Origin: an uncultured Bacilli bacterium
GTDB lineage: Bacteria > Bacillota_I > Bacilli_A > RFN20 > CAG-826
Assembly: GCA_934725985.1 (NCBI GenBank)
Contig: CAKVCX010000001.1
Span: forward strand, 496,001 to 560,000
Direction: 5' to 3'
Length of the DNA: 64,000 nt
Positions 63,914-64,000 of the stretch are shown here, in pieces. A program made the position numbers and the translations under genes. The notes under the pieces are model-generated. The model was not told where the DNA came from. It saw only the letters and a list, made by a program, of their open reading frames with translations, and made no database searches. The stretch's first letter is position 1. The number at the start of each line of letters is the position of its first letter.

Positions 63914-64000
63914 TTATATTTTCATGGCAACTTCGTAAGCACGCCAAATGACGGTTCTTAAGTTTCCAATTGCTAGACAATCGCCAACCAAGTGAACGTT
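63914..64000 (-). CDS. C-terminal end of an FAD/NAD-dependent oxidoreductase (partial)
   Basis: Only the last 28 codons are in the window: NVHLVGDCLAIGNLRTVIWR then AYEVAMKI and stop. GD-C-x-x-G followed by a helix starting with Ala is the usual FAD-binding end of NADH:flavin oxidoreductase/2,4-dienoyl-CoA reductase or related pyridine-nucleotide oxidoreductases. The rest lies beyond 64000. Confidence 0.65.
   Translation of the reverse strand, partial: NVHLVGDCLAIGNLRTVIWRAYEVAMKI

Overview
The window is a low-GC, densely coded chromosome segment from a Gram-positive, Firmicutes-type bacterium. TGA is used as a stop (for example at 28160-28162), so this is the standard bacterial code and not the Mycoplasma code. 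Strong AGGAGG ribosome sites, ABC exporters, gut-type glycosidases (two GH78-like, one GH20-like) and the Bacillus-like gene orders rsmA-ispE-glmU, pth-mfd-S4-tilS-ftsH, rpsF-ssb-rpsR and gdpP-rplI-dnaB-walJ-rlmH suggest an uncultured gut Bacilli/Erysipelotrichia/RF39-like organism. The taxonomy is inference. No tRNA, rRNA, oriC or insertion sequence was recognised.

Layout. 1-2.7 kb: rsmA end, ispE, glmU. 2.8-6.4 kb: two glycosidases. 6.5-9.1 kb: pyruvate phosphate dikinase (minus). 9.3-15 kb: sugar kinase, a frameshifted TetR gene, a secreted protein with a small membrane protein, TetR plus a DUF368 lipid-carrier translocase, and a flavodoxin. 14.9-22.7 kb: core pth-mfd-S4-tilS-ftsH run. 22.9-25.1 kb: second GH78. 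25.6-28.2 kb: first DUF4417/toxin/immunity cassette with a divergent XRE regulator. 28.7-37.8 kb: two heterodimeric ABC exporters flanking dus and a MarR regulator, with the same palindromic operator in front of both exporter units. 37.9-53.2 kb: nucleobase and one-carbon block (NCS2 permease, DUF4143 ATPase, apt, AzgA permease under a purine riboswitch, upp, hpt, a CBS-less guaB, guaA, prs, glyA), interrupted at 46.5-48.7 kb by a second DUF4417/toxin/immunity cassette. 53.2-64 kb: lysS, a NERD protein, the S6/SSB/S18 operon with its S6:S18 leader, a secreted endonuclease I, gdpP-rplI-dnaB, walJ, rlmH and the end of an oxidoreductase.

The most unusual content is the pair of DUF4417 cassettes. 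Each reads DUF4417, then a small toxin-like protein, then a small unrelated protein, all tightly coupled. The two DUF4417 proteins are homologous. The toxin domains differ completely (a C-A-E/CxxC deaminase-like domain versus a barnase/EndoU/colicin-like nuclease domain), yet both toxin-like proteins carry the same GTKYSK motif in a Gly/Ser/Lys-rich N-terminal segment. This is the pattern expected of a modular polymorphic toxin system built around DUF4417. The second copy is preceded by a structured intergenic region containing a 7-codon leader ORF and an opposite-strand UUCG terminator.
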